Part shown: positions 13,222 through 25,343 of the stretch, one piece after another
Position numbering within the stretch: position 1 is the first letter of the stretch
How the letters are laid out: every line of letters starts with the position of its first letter
Source of the DNA: Setaria digitata
Taxonomy: Eukaryota > Nematoda > Chromadorea > Rhabditida > Setariidae
Assembly (NCBI GenBank): GCA_003640385.1
Contig: RCAB01000015.1
Span: 1-64,000 of the forward strand
Direction of reading: 5' to 3'
Length of the DNA stretch: 64,000 bases
Position numbers and translations under genes: made by a program
The notes under the pieces: model-generated
Told to the model about the DNA's origin: nothing
Seen by the model: the letters and a program-made list of their open reading frames with translations, nothing else
The model's database searches: none

Positions 13222-14830
13222 AATCGTTGTTATTCTTCCTTTTCTGGTTTTGGGTCGGACTGATAAGCTGTATAAACGAATAAAAAGAGCAAAATATGAA
13301 CAAGTACAACGGCGAGAATCGCGGAGTACAAAATTGATTTTTGACTGTCGTAACCAAGCAATGCTGTGAATTTATGAAAGTAATAAGCAAATAATCAACA
13401 TTCAGGTAATTATTATTCACTTTTCGCACTGAGATATCTCATATAGAATAATGGCGAACAGTTGTCCGACTTAATTTTTACAAAAAATCGAAGTCTCTTC
13501 CTGAAGTTTCAGACGTTTCACTACTCTGGACGACAACTAACTCATACCGCACTCTACATAAGTCGTGTATATCTAATGAACCTTAACTAATTGTAGTGGA
13601 AACGCTTCACACTCACATTACTATTCTCACTTATTCGAATCCTTTGTAGCATTTTCATTCATATGTTGGGAACCACTCCATAAATTACAACAAATATTTA
13701 CCTTCAAAAAAGAACTTTTTTAAAAAGAACATAGATCCCAGTGGGACTACTATAATTGTCAATGAGTAGGTAAGCAAATTTTTCACCGCTGTTTGAACCG
13801 TTTCGTCACGAAGATTAGGAATAAATTGGTCCATCAAATGATTACAGCACCAAATGATTCAATCTCAAATTGATGAAATCCTAGAAAAATATAAATTGTA
13901 AAGTGGATGGAACCTCTGAAAAGATAAAATGTTACTCCTATCTAGCAAATTCCGCAAACAACACTCAAAACACTCCTAAATATAACCGATTAAACGGAAT
14001 TTCGTCTTGAGAACAGAGCAAGATGAAACGATGGCTTGTCACTGTTTTACCATGTCTTTTTTTTCAGCGCACAAAATACTCGTAAAATAAGATTTAACAA
14101 CTTGTTTACAACTAAAAACTGCGATAAGAAAATGTAAAGATTGCTTAAATATTAATCCACAAATATACATTAACTTCTCCACTGACGGAATGGTTGAAAA
14201 TTGACTGTAATGTACATTGCACAAAAAAATGCTTCTGTAATACATTCCGAAGCCATATACGAAACACAACTTCTGAATTCATTCCCATCAAATCACAGTC
14301 ATTTTTTGAGCTTCTCAATACCATTTCAAAAAAAAAAAATTCCCCTCTTGTTATGATGGATGATAATCGTCTAACATAGCAATTTAATGGATATATCGAC
14401 AACATTATATTCAGAAAACTTCTCTAAACAGATTTTCTCTCGCTGTACTTTTCAAACAACAAATTACAAATAATCTCTAATCAAATTTGTACCAGAAGTG
14501 TTTACAAAAACTGAAGAATTAAAACGCACAATACATAGATTACACACCGGAAGAATTTTTAAGCAAATTGCAAAACTTTGAGATTTAGGCAACATGACGG
14601 AGAATAAGATATTTATAAAGAACTCAACTGGAAGTCCAACGTTTGAAATATTACAACTGAAATCTCTGCATTGTAAACACATTAAAACTACAAGCCACAA
14701 AATAGGTTATAAATAATTTTATCATAATATGAAGATTTTACAACAGAAACATTCACTTTACACAATCCTTAGCATAAATTAAATATCTCTAATAACTAAG
14801 CACAAACAACTTTCGGCTTCGATGGATTAT
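13222..14830. other. Intergenic between PDCD2 and VMA21
   Basis: AT-rich sequence with no conserved coding segment on either strand; the open frames present are short and of low complexity. It holds the 3' flank of VMA21 and the 5' flank of PDCD2, both minus strand. Confidence 0.5.
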
Positions 14831-15755
14831 TTATTCCTGTTTTTTAGAGATTTTCTGGAGTTCCGCATCTCTCTTTTCTTCTTTATATGCTACATAGATG
14901 AATAAAGCGATAACCAAATACACGACTAACACACCAAGAAGAGCAGCAGGTATAAGAGCAGAAGATGGTGCCCATCCGGCTCGATCTAGAAATGTCATAA
15001 TTATTCTGAAAGAATTAGATCTACTACAAAATTTGAAAATAATCCCTCAATAAGTGACTTTTTATCCTTTTCAAAAGATATGAAGTAGAATTTTTTTGAG
15101 GTTAATTATGTAGCAATATATATGTGTGCCGTTGCTCTGAAAAGCTAAAAAACTCAATCCGCATGAAGTGTGCGAGAAGTAATAAAAAGCGAACAATTAC
15201 CTTTATCACTATTCTAAAATCACAATTTGGAATAAGCTCCACATGGACTTATAAGTGAGCAAAATCAGATAGCTGCCTGCTCCGCGAATTCAGTCATTTG
15301 GCGCTGTAAATGTAGTATGGTTGAATTGATCCGAACAAAAAAGTGATGCTCACCTTTAATGAAAAGATAGAAACAATACATCGCAATGAATGGTAGAGTA
15401 AACATCAGTAGACTGTATTTGACGAGGTTATAAAAAGCTACCGTTTGCATATTTGATCGAATCATGCATTCCTTGCAAGCATCCTTAAAATCTCACATGT
15501 TCTCAAAAATAAAAATGTGATCCCCAAACATAAAGGAATCACCATCACAATGATTTCTAAAGAAAAGAGAAAGAATGAAGTTACTAAAAATCCAAGACCA
15601 CTTTATAGGAAAGCTTTCCAATCCCACCGACAAAAGCAAAGTTCAAGCAGTCAACTTACCGAATCAACTTTACCAACTTTATGGGAAGCGACATCACGTG
15701 AAGCATCACCCAGAATACTATAATCATCATCTGAACCTTCACTCGGTGAATCCAT
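14831..15755 (-). CDS. vma-21: V-ATPase assembly integral membrane protein VMA21
   Basis: Three exons: 15755-15660, 15483-15354, 14985-14831 (126 aa). VMA21 is an ER chaperone that helps assemble the membrane (Vo) sector of the vacuolar proton ATPase. The protein has the family plan: an acidic, variable N-terminus (SEGSDDDYSILGDASRD), a first membrane helix (about 55-73, YSLLMFTLPFIAMYCFYLF), a short lumenal loop, a second helix (about 84-109, PAALLGVLVVYLVIALFIYV), and a charged tail (AYKEEKRDAEL...KKQE). The last exon alone resembles a 55-aa microprotein with its own ATG (14998), but the acceptor ATTTCTAG|AT and the phase show it is VMA21 exon 3. Exon 2 could instead begin at 15471, also in frame, 4 residues shorter. 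The ATG lies 3 bases behind a TTTCAG acceptor, a likely spliced-leader site. Usual VMA21 length is about 100 aa. Confidence 0.9.
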
Positions 15756-15758
15756 TGC

Positions 15759-15770
15759 CTGAAATACAAA
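15759..15770 (-). promoter_or_regulatory. Probable trans-splice acceptor of vma-21
   Basis: TTTGTATTTCAG ends three bases before the vma-21 ATG. No upstream exon is visible, so this is best read as a spliced-leader addition site, as is typical in nematodes (inference). Confidence 0.55.
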
Positions 15771-16797
15771 TTTCATTTCCAGACAGAATAAGAAGCAACA
15801 TTCCCATACATTCGATGGTTCGCCACTGTTTTTCATATACATAAGAATTCATGCGTGCCTGATGCACAAAAATCCGGAAAATCATTATTTTCATAACTCT
15901 TATATTTAAATTACCGGAAATGCACCAAATGAAACTGAGAAAGAACTAAAGTAAAACACTGTCAAATAAAATAACGCTTTCAAAACTGTAAGAAATACTT
16001 CCTCTTGCAATCTTTTATAGTTGGCTTATTATTCCTTAAAGAAACATTTAGAAGTCCTTCTTTTGAGACTCATTAGATTTCTGTTTCTAAAGTAAATTCA
16101 TTAATTCTTTCCTTCGGAATTACCACATTTAACTGATAATTCTCAAAATATGCTTTCGAGAAAACATTTTTTTTTTTTTGTTTTAGAAGAATACACTTAT
16201 TGAAATGATTTTACTCAATGATAGCATTGATAATAATGAAAAAGCATAAAAAATGAATGTAGCAGGCACACTGATATAAAAATAAAATAAGGCAAAAAAT
16301 ATCAAAAATCATTTGGAAGTCACAAATGTCCCTTGAATGGTATAAGATCAGTAAGAAAGCATTGAAATAAAGAGATCCTAAATGCAAAGATGATAGGCAG
16401 TCGATGACAACTGCTTGTGAAATTTAAAAAATTTATAACTGATGTGTAAATTAAGTTGCAAATTTTATCAAAAAAAAAACAACTTGAAAATTCTATATAT
16501 AATACTATCTTTCTTGAGAATTTAGAGAATTTAAAGACTGGAGGTATTTTCAGAAACAAGTGGAAATACTGAAAAGAGAGGTAAGATATCAAAGGAGTCT
16601 TTTTTGCAAATAATACTAGAAAAAATAACAGAAGAAGAGTCTATTCTGCAAATTTGAAAGACGATTAAAATAGAATTCTGGTTAATCCTTTAAATGAAAA
16701 TTAAAATTTAAAGTTCTCTTAAGACAAAATTGGAAAGATTACTTGAAGATGTCTAAGTGAAGAGAAGCAACTATTCAGAATTAACAATACTAAAAAA
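15771..16797. other. Intergenic between VMA21 and orc-3
   Basis: AT-rich, no gene seen. orc-3 ends at 16798 and vma-21 begins at 15755 on the same strand, so this gap could be an operon intercistronic region. Confidence 0.5.
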
Positions 16798-19700
16798 TCA
16801 ATAAGTGACTGAATGTGGAACATAAAGAACATTGACCATATTCGTATTCCGGTCGCTAGCTGTTTTCAAGATTCCCATGAATTCTAGTTCACCAATACAT
16901 CGGAAAAGACGTAAAATCGGACTGATGTCTTTTAAATTTACCACATATTCCTGAAACCTTGCTAACCAGCGATATATCGGGATGTTCTTGCATTCCAGAG
17001 AGAGGTCGAGAAGAGATCGGTAAGCAAGGCAAAGATCCATCTGTATTCCACTTCGCTGAAAAATAGAATTTTGGAACTTATTAGAAAATCAATAAAATTA
17101 ATTTGCAAGATTTTTTCTCACATAAGCTTAGAAATTCATGGAAGAGTACAAAAACAGACTTTCTGACCGTTTTCAAATCTTTCATTTTAAAAATTTGAGG
17201 TCTTGAACATACATGCTCGTTACGCAGTTTTGGTTGCAGGAATGCTTTTTCTAAACTCGCTGCAGTTGAGGGGATAACTAAGTTCATTATTTCCTGTTGT
17301 CCTATAAGCAGTTTACCTTCCAAACTGGGCACCTTATGAAAAATCTTCAGTGTCTTAGACATGATCTGAAAGAAGAACAATTAAATTTATAGAAGGAATA
17401 GTAAAAGAATGATTCTTTCCTTTTCGAAAAACAAGTCTCTGTTCATATATTATTTACATTAGCCCACCTGAGTAAGCAATCTAATAAATCTTTGCCGATC
17501 CTGGGAAACTACATCCAGGCGCTTCTTCTGAGCTATTTTATCCTGAAATGAGAGACAATCACAAATAAAAAAAAACCTCTGAGACAATAACATATTCGTG
17601 GTGTTGCAAAGAAATAAGGGAACAATTTTTTCTTTTGGGTTTTAATTTATTTTTGCAGGTCTCCTTATCATGTAATTGGATTTTAAAAGCGAGGGTTTGT
17701 CCAAATCGTATTTCTCATCTACTCTTTGTAGTAGATGAGAAAAACGAGTACTAGATTCTTATGTACATGGACTAATTTGGATCTCGAATAAATTACTTGT
17801 AAACTAGTATTTTCTTCTTACACCAAAGAGAAAATATTATACCCTCATTCGCTGCTGCATTTCATGCAGCGATACTCGCTTCCTACAGATACTAACAGAT
17901 GAAGCTTCATGTTCTGACAGTGCTTCCTTCTGCACCGCAGTTTTCCTACGATCAATTTCTCGTAAATCCACCAGCAATTTCTGCAGCATATTTCAGGAAT
18001 TAATAAACATTTTAAAGTCTCATGTAAATCTTGATCAAACAACTTCAATTAACAATTTCCTAAAAAAAAAAAAAAAAACTGAATTATTTTCCTGCAATAG
18101 AGAAGAATGATATGCGCTATCAAAAAAAAAAAAAAAAAAAGACATCTGCTAGAGCAATCACAACATAAGAAAATATCAAGTCAGTGTTATGTTGAAAATA
18201 ATCTCTTGTAGCAAGAAAATTCGAAATTTTAATCGCCATTAAGCACCACGAGTATATATGAAAGTGTTACGACAATTTTTATCAGGAATGAGAAACCTGC
18301 ACTTCGTTGCTATAACAGCTGGCGATTCGTCGAACAGGGTTCCACAATTTCAGTAGAGAGTCTACCATCTCTTCAACACTCCATGTAACCCAAATACTTT
18401 TCCACGCTCTGAAAATGATCTTATTTTAGAGCTTCCAGCGCTAACACCTGTTGTATAATCTTCTTACTGCAAAAATTATGCGAAGGAAATAATCTCACGA
18501 AAAATCTAGGCCACTACACTCTCATTTCGCCCACAAAATCATTATCAAAAACTCTCAGCACTGATTTGTGCTGCCTTACCCAAAGATTGTTACACATAGG
18601 AAAATAGAAATCATAAATCATTTTCTCCAAAAAAAAGTGAAGTTTAACCTACGAGTATGGTCCTCCTTTCTCAATGAAAAAATTCGGATTCGACTGTATC
18701 CAGCTATGCAACTCATAGACACTTTCTGCATGATATGGGAAACCGGCCGTTAATTCGTGCAGAAGGTATAAAAATGTATCGTAAGATGCCAATATGGTTT
18801 CCGTCTCAGCCTTCAATGAAAACTTGAAGCAATTTGATTTTAGAGTGCTTCAGATTCTTTCCTATTTATGAAACAAATTATCAGTCCGTGAGTAATAGTG
18901 ACTCACATCTCGAGTATTAGGAGCAATATCAGTACCGAAGTCCTCACATTCCAGTATTTTGTGCAGAAGCGTTACTTTGAGAATTCTTTTCATTTCGCAA
19001 ACTGATAAGCTATCTCTCAGGAATCTATCTCTAAGTTCTTTGTGAAGCGTCCCATCTATAATCATCTGAAATACCATCAATTTATAACTAGCATTTATAT
19101 ACTATTATAAGAAACCTCATTTAAATAAAGGAAAAAAAAAGCTATATATTGAAATCAGCACAATGAAAAGTTGAATACTGTCGGTGTCGAAATACCAATA
19201 GTATTCAATTCATTCTTTTTTAGAGGATGAAATTTAAATTTCTTAAATGTATTTAACTTTCCAAACCGACAAATCAGAAAACATACATAGTTACCAGGTT
19301 TGATGGCAACGGCTTCACAAATAGCTTGCAAGGCGTATATTGGTGTTGGCATATGGAAGCAGTAAAGTGTCAATTTCCAAAAGCTTTCTTGTGAAAAGCG
19401 TGTAAAAATGACATTAAAATCTACAGCTACTGTCACCACCAAGACAATTTTTTTTTCCCTGAAATTTTTTTCTTTGTTTAAGAGAATTTTTCTGCGTTTG
19501 CAAATATCAAAAAAAAATGCCAAAATTTAACAGAAACAACTATAATCCTAAGAGTCTTATTTAGCTAGACCTAGCAAAAATAATTATAACATGAATATCT
19601 GCAACTCACCATACTGGATCAGTGAGTACAGAAATCAAACCATCCAAATAAGGACCTGCTGTGAAGCACTCCACTTGCTTCAGCATTATATATTTCTCGT

Positions 19701-20666
19701 TCTGAAATCTTTTCAAATGGAAAGATTCAAAAACATAACAATTACCAGGTTTTATAGCGAAAGCCACAAATAGCTGCAAACGACTCGACAGTAATAAAAT
19801 GGAGAGGATAAAGGACGAATCTACAACATCAATTCAAACTCATAATTTAAGCAAAATTTACAAAATACTCACTCCCATTTTACGCAGCATTTCATGAAGA
19901 TCGTACAGTGACATTGTCTGTGACGGTGAAATGCAAATTGGTTTGATTTTCAATACGCTGATCAGAGCTAATTCGAAATCATAACCGTCCAGTGTTTCAC
20001 ATCGCACTACTGCCACTGGTATTCCTAGAGTAAATGTTGAAAATTAATTTAGAATAAAATGAAATTTTGTTGTTAACAGGAAAACTAGTGAAGCGTTGTT
20101 ATCAATTCTCGAAATATTTATTTGAAAATAAAATCTGTCATGAGAAGAACAAGGCGTCTTTTTAGTGTCCTTTGTTACAATGTCTTTGTGTATAATGTGT
20201 TAAATAAACTTTCTAAATTCCTGTCAAATTTTTAAGCAGCCTGTAATTTCTACTTTAAAAAAAAAAAAAAATTTAGTGTCGTAACAGAAGATGAATTCAT
20301 TTTTTTTCCTATCAAAAATTTGTCACTTACTTTTCTATGATGCAATATACTTCATTAGTCAATCTCCCATACCCTTAAGAAAAGTAAAAGGATCAACAGC
20401 ATCATCTAATGATAGGTTAAATTAAATGCCGGATCAAGTAAACAAAGACCTGGCGGTCGCAACGTGTTTTCCCAGTATGACCTCGTGAAGGCAGCTACTT
20501 CAAAAACAACCTCCTCATAAAGCTTGTTGAGCTCACAATCAATCTGGAACATTAATTTGCTGCATTTGGCATTGAAATCGTTCAGAAATGTACCATTTTC
20601 TCGGCCATCAATCGGATCGCTTTCTAGCAACCTTCGTTTACCTTTATGAAATGCACAATATTCCAT
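16798..20666 (-). CDS. orc-3: Origin recognition complex subunit 3
   Basis: Eleven exons, all in phase: 20666-20450, 20024-19873, 19701-19610, 19458-19295, 19055-18907, 18810-18653, 18408-18297, 17980-17843, 17542-17468, 17365-17213, 17055-16798 (555 aa). ORC3 is part of the nuclear complex that marks replication origins and loads MCM helicase. Matching segments in order: the N-terminal AFHKGKRRLLES block; GIPVAVVRCETLDGYDFELAL; YIMLKQVECF ... GLISVLTDPVW; the AAA-like core VLVVTVAVDF; SLSVCEMKRILKVTLLHKILE; YDTFLYLLHELTAGFP; and the C-terminal winged-helix part MDLCLAYRSLLDLS ... FRCIGELEFMGILKT. It is shorter than vertebrate ORC3 (about 710 aa), mainly through compact linkers. The ATG is 14 bases behind a GATTGCAG acceptor (likely spliced leader). 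Intron 2 contains a decayed copy of part of exon 4. The family call rests on distributed similarity, as ORC3 is fast-evolving. Confidence 0.85.
19741..19780 (-). repeat. Decayed copy of orc-3 exon 4 end plus donor, inside intron 2
   Basis: On the minus strand TTTGCAGCTATTTGTG ... AAACCTGGTAATTG resembles the end of exon 4 (TTGCAAGCTATTTGTGAAG ... AAACCTGGTAACTATG at about 19330-19285), roughly 80% alike over 40 bases by eye, with a 2-base length difference. No frame through this copy connects in phase with both neighbouring exons, so it looks like a dead tandem duplicate. Confidence 0.55.
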
Positions 20667-22377
20667 CAGCCCAAAGCACTCTGCAATCAAGCTTATTTCT
20701 ATTTTATGTACACAACCAATATGAAACATCACTTACTCAAAAATCTATATCAGCAGAAGTCACAGTTACCACAAAGAAAGTGGCAAACAAAGTGTATTCC
20801 AGCTTAACGACATGCTAGTATTTTTTTCTCAAGTTTTTTTCTTTTAACATATTCAGCATAGGTATCAGCAATGAGATCAAAGAGAAAAAATGTGGAAATG
20901 AATTACAAAATCATAAGAATAAGGAGAAATTCAGTAGAACATCAAAAATAAACTTGAACTGTTGATAGCGAAGATGTACGATTAACAAAGCAATAGTTAC
21001 GGTCATGAGAAATGATCCTGGTTAAAGTGCAAAGATTTCAAGAATAAATGCGAAGAAAAGCCCAAAGATGATTGGGGAAGTACGAACGAGATTTGAACTT
21101 CGTATGCAGAAATATACAGTTATAGCGGAGAAAAAAAATAACATGGGAGTGATGTGAAAGAGACGAATGATAGTATCGAAATGTATCAAAGGTTCAGTGA
21201 AGAAACAATTTATGCAGATAACAGCTCACTGAAATTTTATTTTAACGAGCTATATGGTGTCTTAACTTGATGCAGCAAAACTAATTCGAAAAAAAAAGTT
21301 GAAAACACCATCGAAATATCATCATCCTTTTCTAAATTATATAACTTCCGAGATGATTTCAAAATTCCGCCAAAAATCCCAAACAATTTCAAGAATCGCC
21401 GGTGAATTTTCCACGATGACCGATATAACAGATGAGGTAGGACTTTATTCGAGAGAAGCTGGAGATCACAACATTTCCTATGAGCTGAGCGAGAATCGGG
21501 AAAGCTTTCTGAGGGAGATTGCAACTCGGAAGAGGAAACAAATCAATAGGAAGTGAAGGAGGGCTTGCCAGGACGCAGAGACAAAGGGTGCAAGGTTTCG
21601 GTTCAAGTTGCTCACCTCTGTTCCTGTTCCAGGTGAGGTTGCTGGGAGCTACTGCTAATGCAATTCCTTTCAGATGGTACGGTAATCATGGAGTGTGCAA
21701 GCGACAGATTCCGGATGATTGAGCATCATGCAGCTGCTTTATCGACCAAAGTTGGATGACGACTCTCAGACTTTCCGGCATGTAAGTTGTCCGGAAAATA
21801 GCTGATCTTTTCCCAAGCTTATTTCCGACGACTTTCCAGTGCAGTAATCAGAGGCGTTAGAATTAGCTTTAGTGGGAAACATCTGTGGTTGTTCGTTTGC
21901 AAGCACTGAGATATGATAATAAAGGTTTAAGCAGTTTGCAGAATGTATGAAAAATGGTAGAGTTGATGGAGTATAGTTGGCCAGAATAATACTGAAAGTG
22001 ACAGAAATTACTTGAATTATATGTTAAATGTTGGTAAGAGAGGAGGACCTTCAACCATACTTGTTGAACTTTATGGAAACTCATAATTTATTCCTTAAAT
22101 AATCAAGCACATCTTCAGCATCATACTTCTGCCTTTACATTTGGCATCTTACCATTGTTTCTTGGTACAGCGTTTGACTACAATGCTTTATACAACCGTA
22201 AAGTAAGTCTCTCTCGAATTTATTTGCAGAAGCTTTTTTTCAGTGGAAGCCAGTCATGCCAATCTTATGCTAATTATGTAAGCTTCTGGAATTAGGGCCA
22301 AAGTAGTCGTTTTATTTTCATTTGTTCTATTAATTTAATCTTATTGCACGCAGTGAAGAATTAAGGCTGATATAAAT
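20667..22377. other. Divergent intergenic region between orc-3 and PGAP2
   Basis: Shared 5' region of two divergent genes. A less AT-rich block at about 21300-21720 is open on both strands (plus 21299-21556; minus 21524-21237) but shows no domain and no fitting splice signals, so I treat it as regulatory or chance. The remainder is AT-rich. Confidence 0.45.
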
Positions 22378-24032
22378 ATGTATATAAAGTCATTTTTGTT
22401 GTTCTTCCAATCCAAGTCTTATTCTGCAGAAAACCTGTTAATTCATTCCACTTCAAGCGAATCACTACATCGACAATTAATTAGCTTTCAGGCATGTTTC
22501 AGCGTATCTTCGTGTGTCGTAACATATTTTTTCTCTTCCTTTCCTCTAATTGGTCTTTTTCTCTGCGTATTTCTTGCCTTGTACAGCAATTTTGAAAAAG
22601 CTACTGAGTAAGTACCATTATATATTCTATTCACTTAATTATAAAGAATTTTGATTCTTTGTCTCCTCGTACATTCTTATCTCTGGATATTAATTAATAA
22701 GTGATAAAGGTGTTTTAGAGAGAAATTGAATGTGTTCAAACTAGATTTAATTCAGAATGAAATCATGAAAGCTGCGGTTCATTTATCCTCTGGGCCTCAT
22801 ATTCACGCAAAACTTTATGCGCTCTATGATCTAAGCTTAATCATTTCAGCGTTCCGTTTTGTTTGTAGGACTCACTGTCACATTCGTAATGTTCTTCCAT
22901 CGATATCAGTCGCTATTGGTGACTTCTACTGGGGACGATTGATATGGAGGACTTTGATTTTCATTCACCTTGTACCCCGGTCATTTCTTTTCTTTTTTTT
23001 TTATGAAAAAATGTTTTAGAAATCTAAATGACCATAAAAAGGCACTTAAAAAATTCTGCGTTGTACTTTCAATATTATCAGAAATATGATTTCAGGGTGT
23101 TGGCAGCATTTGCTTATGCACAATTATTTAGAATTCCGTTGGAAACTATTGTACATACTACTTTTCGTTATCTCATTTGTTTTCTGAGCCTGTTGGAATT
23201 ATTTTGCTTAGCTGTGGTCAGCGCTGTCTCGTCCAAAGAAAATCATTTTCGACATGTTCTCGCGTTTTTCACCTTCCAGGTTCGCTTTTAAACGATATGT
23301 TAGTCAACTTTTAATGATCAGGAATACCCTCAAGGTTTCTCAGAATAGATTTTCTACAGATGGCAGGAATGATTCATAGCGCATTACATATTATAATGTA
23401 TCGGATAACCGGCGTCAGTGAATGTAGTACTCATACAAGAAAATCTTACAGGTTAGGTCGTTTATTCATTTTTTTATAGTTGTGAGAAGTTGGCTTAGTT
23501 TGGATAATTCTCCGACCTTTTGAAGGGATTTTTCGGTCTTTTTGATCAAAATCTTATTTATAAACTTCCCATTCCCAGTCAGAATATAAATTTTTGAAAC
23601 AGAGCAGCACATATCGAATCCCATTTCTTTTTGCTTTTTTTTTGGTTATCTGGTCGGTTTCTGAGAGACAGAAAGCTTATATATTTATTTCGTAGAATGA
23701 AACGAAGTAGTCACTTCATCATGTTATTTATTTGAAGCGCTTATAGGCAACCGAAGTACATAAAAGTGTAATGAAAATTTTAGAGTGGATGTTTTTAACG
23801 CAGTTTAGAAAATAAATATAATGGAAATTGCAGGGTAAAAAAAGAATGTTACAAGTGGTCAGTTTTATTTATTATTGTTTGTGCTTTAATGTATTACCGC
23901 CATAACAGTCACTGCGAGCCTTACGTGTTTTCAATATTTGCTTTTTTTGAGTACCTTGTTGTATTATCAAATATTTGTTTTCATGCTACATTTCGGTTCG
24001 ATTTCCATGGCCTACGCATTTTCGTGTTTTGA
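22378..24032 (+). CDS. pgap-2: PGAP2/FRAG1-family GPI-anchor remodelling protein
   Basis: Five exons: 22378-22607, 22869-22979, 23096-23279, 23360-23451, 23834-24032, all in phase (271 aa; human PGAP2 is about 254). PGAP2 is a multi-pass Golgi membrane protein needed for fatty-acid remodelling of GPI anchors. Diagnostic segments: THCHIRNVLPSISVAIGD, RLIWRTLIFIHLVPR, VLAAFAYAQL, MAGMIHSALHI, and YYRHNSHCEPYVFSIFAFFEY followed by LSNICFHATFRFDF. About five hydrophobic segments are visible. The start is the least secure part: the ATG at 22378 is the only in-frame one and gives a hydrophilic leader of about 35 residues that the family does not need, so an upstream exon or another start is possible. 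It shares a 1.7-kb divergent 5' region with orc-3. Confidence 0.9.
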
Positions 24033-24621
24033 GACTGGTTATCTTAGTTAATAGTAAATTGTTTAGAAGAGTGTTTTGTTTCACAGCGGATACTAATTAA
24101 AGGCACCATTTAATACACAAAACAATAAATCTAGTAAATAATGAGATTAACCTATAATACCTGCTCGGCATGTATACTTGCTTGACTTCAGTGATGTTGA
24201 TAGTCGTTTCTTTTATATTGGAGCAGACACTTTGACGGTTGTTTAGTTTTCTCAAATTTCACAATTTTTTTCAACTTCACAAAAAGTTTTTTGTTTTCAT
24301 TTTTATTTTCACTCAAAAGTAATGTCGAAATTTGTCCAACTTCCAGAAAATTTCTAGTTTTGTAAACCACTGTTACGGAGAATCAAAGTAATGTTGTTCT
24401 TTGGTGAGTTCTAGGCAAACACATTGCCAATAAATTGCCAATAAATCCGGAGTTTTTTTCGCAATATTTTGGTAGTAGGATCCAGTTGACTAACACTTGA
24501 GTCTGGACTACACTATTTGGAGATTAACAAATAAAGCACTGACGAATGGTCAGTGTAGTATAAAGGTAGCAGTCTGTTCAGTAGTATAATATTGTTAACG
24601 AGGACCATTCTTTGCCCAGAA
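24033..24621. other. Intergenic between PGAP2 and the small secreted protein gene
   Basis: AT-rich, no coding segment seen. Both flanking genes are on the plus strand 590 bp apart. Confidence 0.5.
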
Positions 24622-25343
24622 ATGCTCGGAAGGTAAGTGACAGATTTACTTGCAAGATTTTCAGTGATATGATGGAAAAAAAGATTTTTCTTAGATAGGA
24701 ATAGGCAGTACGATTGGCTATATTGCTTTCAGTTATGCAATATAGTTAATAAAGTTTTGGTACGCTTAGAAATGAAAGCATTAATTTCATTAGCGCGTTT
24801 TTGGTGAAAACGCTTATTGAAGAACCTTGTAATCAATTAAAATTATTCGGTTCAGTCTCTGATTCCTTTCTGACAGTTCTTGGTTTTTAGGATATCGACT
24901 GCCTATGTGACGATAATTGTCTTTTGTCATGTATGTTTAATTTCAAATATTTGTATAATCGTTGAGTGAGCTATTGGTATTCCTTTACTCGTTGCTATTC
25001 CTTTACTAACATATGTCTCTTCTCAGCTCTCAATTTATTTCAAGTTTCGCTTGTGAATCCAATCGTGATATAAGGTACAAAGTATTTACAGATAATCTCT
25101 AGACAATCAGTAATGGGATACAAACGACTGAAGCGGCAGTACACTCCATTTATGAACACAGCTGAGCCAGTATATCACTCCCATAACCTGGCATTACCAG
25201 CACAGACGTACTTCCCCTTTGCCATACCTGGATATCTCCCGAATTACCAAGGAGATGGATTGACCGAAATACAGGCAATTGAAAAAACGCGAGCTCTTAA
25301 CGCACCATTTTTCTACGCAGCGAAATATTTTATACCGAATTGA
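24622..25343 (+). CDS. Small secreted protein of unknown function
   Basis: Three exons in phase: 24622-24632, 24891-24965, 25103-25343 (108 aa). I do not recognise it. Exons 1 and 2 encode a strongly hydrophobic leader (MLGRISTAYVTIIVFCHV followed by CLISNICIIV) that looks like a signal peptide or anchor. The mature part begins near a basic stretch GYKRLKRQY, a possible dibasic processing site, then is rich in Pro, Tyr, Phe and Asn (QTYFPFAIPGYLPNYQ, APFFYAAKYFIPN). Splice sites are strong (AAG|GTAAGT, TTTTTAG|G, GA|GTGAGC, TCTCTAG|A). An alternative model starts at the ATG at 25113 behind the same CTCTAG acceptor and lacks the leader. It could be a secreted or neuropeptide-like product specific to a nematode lineage (inference). 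Confidence 0.6.

Noticed and set aside
14831..14998. A 55-aa single-pass membrane microprotein with its own ATG and upstream acceptor
   Set aside because: The phase and a CTAG|AT acceptor inside it join it to upstream exons, and together they form VMA21.
21237..21722. Overlapping ORFs on both strands between orc-3 and PGAP2
   Set aside because: No domain, no matching splice sites; probably composition-driven in a less AT-rich block.
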